Shown: one piece after another, positions 62,447 through 64,000 of the stretch
Layout: each line of letters starts with the position of its first letter
Position numbering within the stretch: the stretch's first letter is position 1
Source: Paracoccus gahaiensis
GTDB lineage: Bacteria; Pseudomonadota; Alphaproteobacteria; Rhodobacterales; Rhodobacteraceae
NCBI RefSeq assembly: GCF_005048225.1
Contig: NZ_SUNI01000016.1
Coordinates: 47,774 to 111,773 of the forward strand
Reading direction: 5' to 3'
Length of the DNA stretch: 64,000 nucleotides
Program-made: the position numbers and the translations under genes
Notes under the pieces: generated by a model
Seen by the model: only the letters and a program-made list of their open reading frames with translations
Told to the model about the DNA's origin: nothing
Database searches by the model: none

Positions 62447-63063
62447 CAGGCGACCTCGAAGACCGCCTCGACCTCGACCGCGACGCCGAAGGGCAGAGAC
62501 GGGGCCGAGACAGCGGCGCGGGAATGGCGGCCCGCCTCGCCGAAGACCTCGACCATCAGGTCGGAACAGCCGTTGATGACCTTGGGCTGGTCGGTGAAGT
62601 CGGGGGTCGAGTTCACGAAGCCGGTCAGCTTCACGACCCGCGTCACCCGGTCCAGATCGCCCACGGCAGCCTTGAGCTGCGCGATCAGCGCCAGACCGCA
62701 GCGGCGGGCCGCCGCCGCGCCCTCCTCGACCGAGGTGCCGTCACCCAGCTTGCCGGTGATCAGCCCGTTGTCATCGGCGCTGATCTGGCCCGAGATGAAG
62801 ACCAGCTTGCCGGTCTGCACGAAGGGGACGTAATTGGCCGCCGGCATCGGGGCTGCGGGCAGGGTGATGCCCTTTTCGGTCAGGCGGGCCTCGATGCCCT
62901 CGGCCTGGCGGTTCTGGTTGATTTTGTCGGTCACAAGATAATCCAATATCGGGTTCGAGTGGGAGGCGGCCACCAGCGTGGCTTTGCCCGAGGTGGCGGA
63001 TTGCGCATCGGCGGCCTGCCTTTTGGCCATCATGAAGGATGCGAGCCGGTTGAAGGGGTTCAT
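62446..63063 (-). CDS. RidA-family protein with an N-terminal extension
   Basis: The last 150 residues are a RidA/YjgF-like enamine deaminase: GIEARLTEKGITLPA, NYVPFVQTGKLVFISGQIS and ARRCGLALIAQLKAAVGDLD. An N-terminal stretch of about 55 residues (MNPFNRLASFMMAKRQAAD... and ...DYLVTDKINQNRQ) precedes it; usual RidA proteins start near GIEARL. ATG 63063 follows GGAGCG, so the long form seems to be translated. A GTG within the extension is an alternative start. It is coupled to the phosphodiesterase gene. Confidence 0.85.
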   Translation of the reverse strand: MNPFNRLASFMMAKRQAADAQSATSGKATLVAASHSNPILDYLVTDKINQNRQAEGIEARLTEKGITLPAAPMPAANYVPFVQTGKLVFISGQISADDNGLITGKLGDGTSVEEGAAAARRCGLALIAQLKAAVGDLDRVTRVVKLTGFVNSTPDFTDQPKVINGCSDLMVEVFGEAGRHSRAAVSAPSLPFGVAVEVEAVFEVA

Positions 63064-63145
63064 GTCACGCTCCATCTGCGGGGCCATCTGCGGGGGCCAT
63101 CGGCGCAAGTCCGTCCGGGATGGGTCATGGGTAGCATGCCGGGGC

Positions 63146-64000
63146 TCAGGCGACCAGAGCCTCGGCGCGTTTCAGATCCACGCTGACCAGCTGGCTGATG
63201 CCCTGCTCGACCATGGTGACGCCGAACAGCCGGTCCATCCGGCCCATCGTCACCGCATGATGGGTGATGATCAGGAAGCGCGTGTCGGTGCGCCGCGTCA
63301 TCTCGTCAAGAAGATCGCAGAAGCGGCTGACATTGGCATCGTCCAGCGGCGCGTCGACCTCGTCCAGCACGCAGATCGGTGCGGGATTGGCCAGGAAGAC
63401 CGCGAAGATCAGCGCCATGGCCGTCAGGGTCTGCTCGCCCCCCGACAGCAGGGACAGGGTGGACAGCCGCTTGCCCGGCGGCTGGCACATGATCTCGAGG
63501 CCCGCCTCCAGCGGATCGTCGGATTCGACCAGCACGAGGCGCGCCTCGCCGCCGCCGAACAGCGTCGTGAACAGGACCGAGAAATTCGCGTTCACCGTCT
63601 CGAAGGCGGCCAGCAGGCGCTCGCGTCCCTCGCGGTTGAGGCTGCTGACCCCGGCGCGCAGCTTGGCGATCGCCTCTTCCAGGTCGGTCTTCTCGGCGGC
63701 CAGCTGGTCGCGCTCGGCCTCCAGCGCGCGCTTGTCCTCGTCGGCGCGCAGGTTGACCGCGCCAAGCGCGTCGCGGGCATGGCGCAGGGCGGCGATGCGA
63801 TCCTCGAGCGCCGTCGCCGGCTGGTCGGGATCGACCTCGCCCAAAGCGGCCAGCAGCTGGTCGGGGCTGCGGTCGTCGTCTTCCAGGATGCGGGCGCGGG
63901 CGGCGGCTTCCAGATCGCGGGCGGCCTCGGCACGGGCCGCGCAGGCGGCGCGGGCCTCGCGCGCCTCGCCGGCCCGCCGCTCGGCCTCGCGCTCGGCCAG
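63146..64000 (-). CDS. smc: Chromosome segregation ATPase SMC, C-terminal part (runs off the window)
   Basis: The 285 visible codons form the C-terminal third of SMC: a coiled coil rich in Arg, Ala and Glu ([19 protein letters not shown] region), then GSSLSGG-like signature [16 protein letters not shown] and Walker [16 protein letters not shown] with the switch HHAVTM. The protein condenses and aligns chromosome arms with ScpA/B. The gene has no start here because the window ends within it. Confidence 0.94.
   Translation of the reverse strand: MAEREAERRAGEAREARAACAARAEAARDLEAAARARILEDDDRSPDQLLAALGEVDPDQPATALEDRIAALRHARDALGAVNLRADEDKRALEAERDQLAAEKTDLEEAIAKLRAGVSSLNREGRERLLAAFETVNANFSVLFTTLFGGGEARLVLVESDDPLEAGLEIMCQPPGKRLSTLSLLSGGEQTLTAMALIFAVFLANPAPICVLDEVDAPLDDANVSRFCDLLDEMTRRTDTRFLIITHHAVTMGRMDRLFGVTMVEQGISQLVSVDLKRAEALVA

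Overview
This 64 kb window is high-GC DNA (roughly 68-70% by eye) with strong G/C preference at third codon positions. It looks like an alphaproteobacterial chromosome of the Rhodobacteraceae, most likely Paracoccus or a close relative. The basis is the sarcosine oxidase operon, an Ada-MeaB pair, a short DUF6280-like protein, a DUF2946-like small protein next to a PCu(A)C copper chaperone, and an FNR-type box in front of a di-haem cytochrome c peroxidase. The assignment rests on gene content and was not tested by a search. I see no phage, insertion sequence, integrase or CRISPR array; this reads as core chromosome with a few metabolic islands. One tRNA gene was found.

Layout. 0-4 kb: truA, a sugar transferase, a universal stress protein, an Nfu Fe-S scaffold, tsaB and rimI. 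4-9.6 kb: a BMP-type nucleoside ABC importer (binding protein, double ATPase, two permeases) coupled to a purine nucleoside phosphorylase. 9.6-11.3 kb: mnmH and an L,D-transpeptidase. 11.4-15.7 kb: a copper region with copA, a GDSL esterase, a PCu(A)C chaperone and a DUF2946-like small protein; both copper genes are preceded by small Cys-containing reading frames that may be regulatory leaders. 15.8-25.5 kb: rpmB, ada, meaB, a periplasmic thioredoxin-like protein, serS, a membrane protein, the conserved yfgM-bamB-der cluster and sodB. 25.6-31.3 kb: heterotetrameric sarcosine oxidase soxB-(small membrane protein)-soxD-soxA-soxG. 31.5-36.7 kb: ccmI, ruvX, a DUF1289 protein, a DnaJ-like protein, an aldo/keto reductase with a terminator-bearing leader, and a LuxR-type solo regulator. 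36.7-45.1 kb: a phospholipase-D-like enzyme, then a seven-gene operon for four-carbon acid sugars (ltnD-otnK-otnC-otnI-DeoR regulator-denD-GntP transporter). 45.3-49.8 kb: cytochrome c peroxidase, tRNA-Met, gltX, a small zincin and a PfkB kinase. 49.8-58.5 kb: a DUF6280-like protein, efp, pdxY, a DoxX protein, an ABC exporter-ygfZ-dinB operon, an aminotransferase, a DUF305 protein and rsmD. 58.6-64 kb: a FAD reductase, a peroxiredoxin, a GNAT/FemAB-like protein, a glycerophosphodiesterase, a RidA protein and the C-terminal part of smc.

How the genes work together. The ABC importer and phosphorylase form a nucleoside uptake and cleavage unit. The sox operon demethylates sarcosine (glycine betaine breakdown) and passes formaldehyde to tetrahydrofolate. 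The tetronate operon would convert L-threonate and D-erythronate through oxo-tetronates and a phosphorylated intermediate to dihydroxyacetone phosphate. CopA, PCu(A)C, the DUF2946-like protein and the DUF305 protein point to careful copper handling, which fits an organism with copper oxidases and c-type cytochrome maturation (ccmI).

The most interesting unexplained signals are the two candidate copper leader peptides (around 11.4-11.7 kb and 15.3-15.7 kb), a recurrent intergenic AAATATCC box followed by a G/C hairpin (six copies), and a compact structured transcript with a textbook terminator upstream of the aldo/keto reductase (35.7-35.8 kb).
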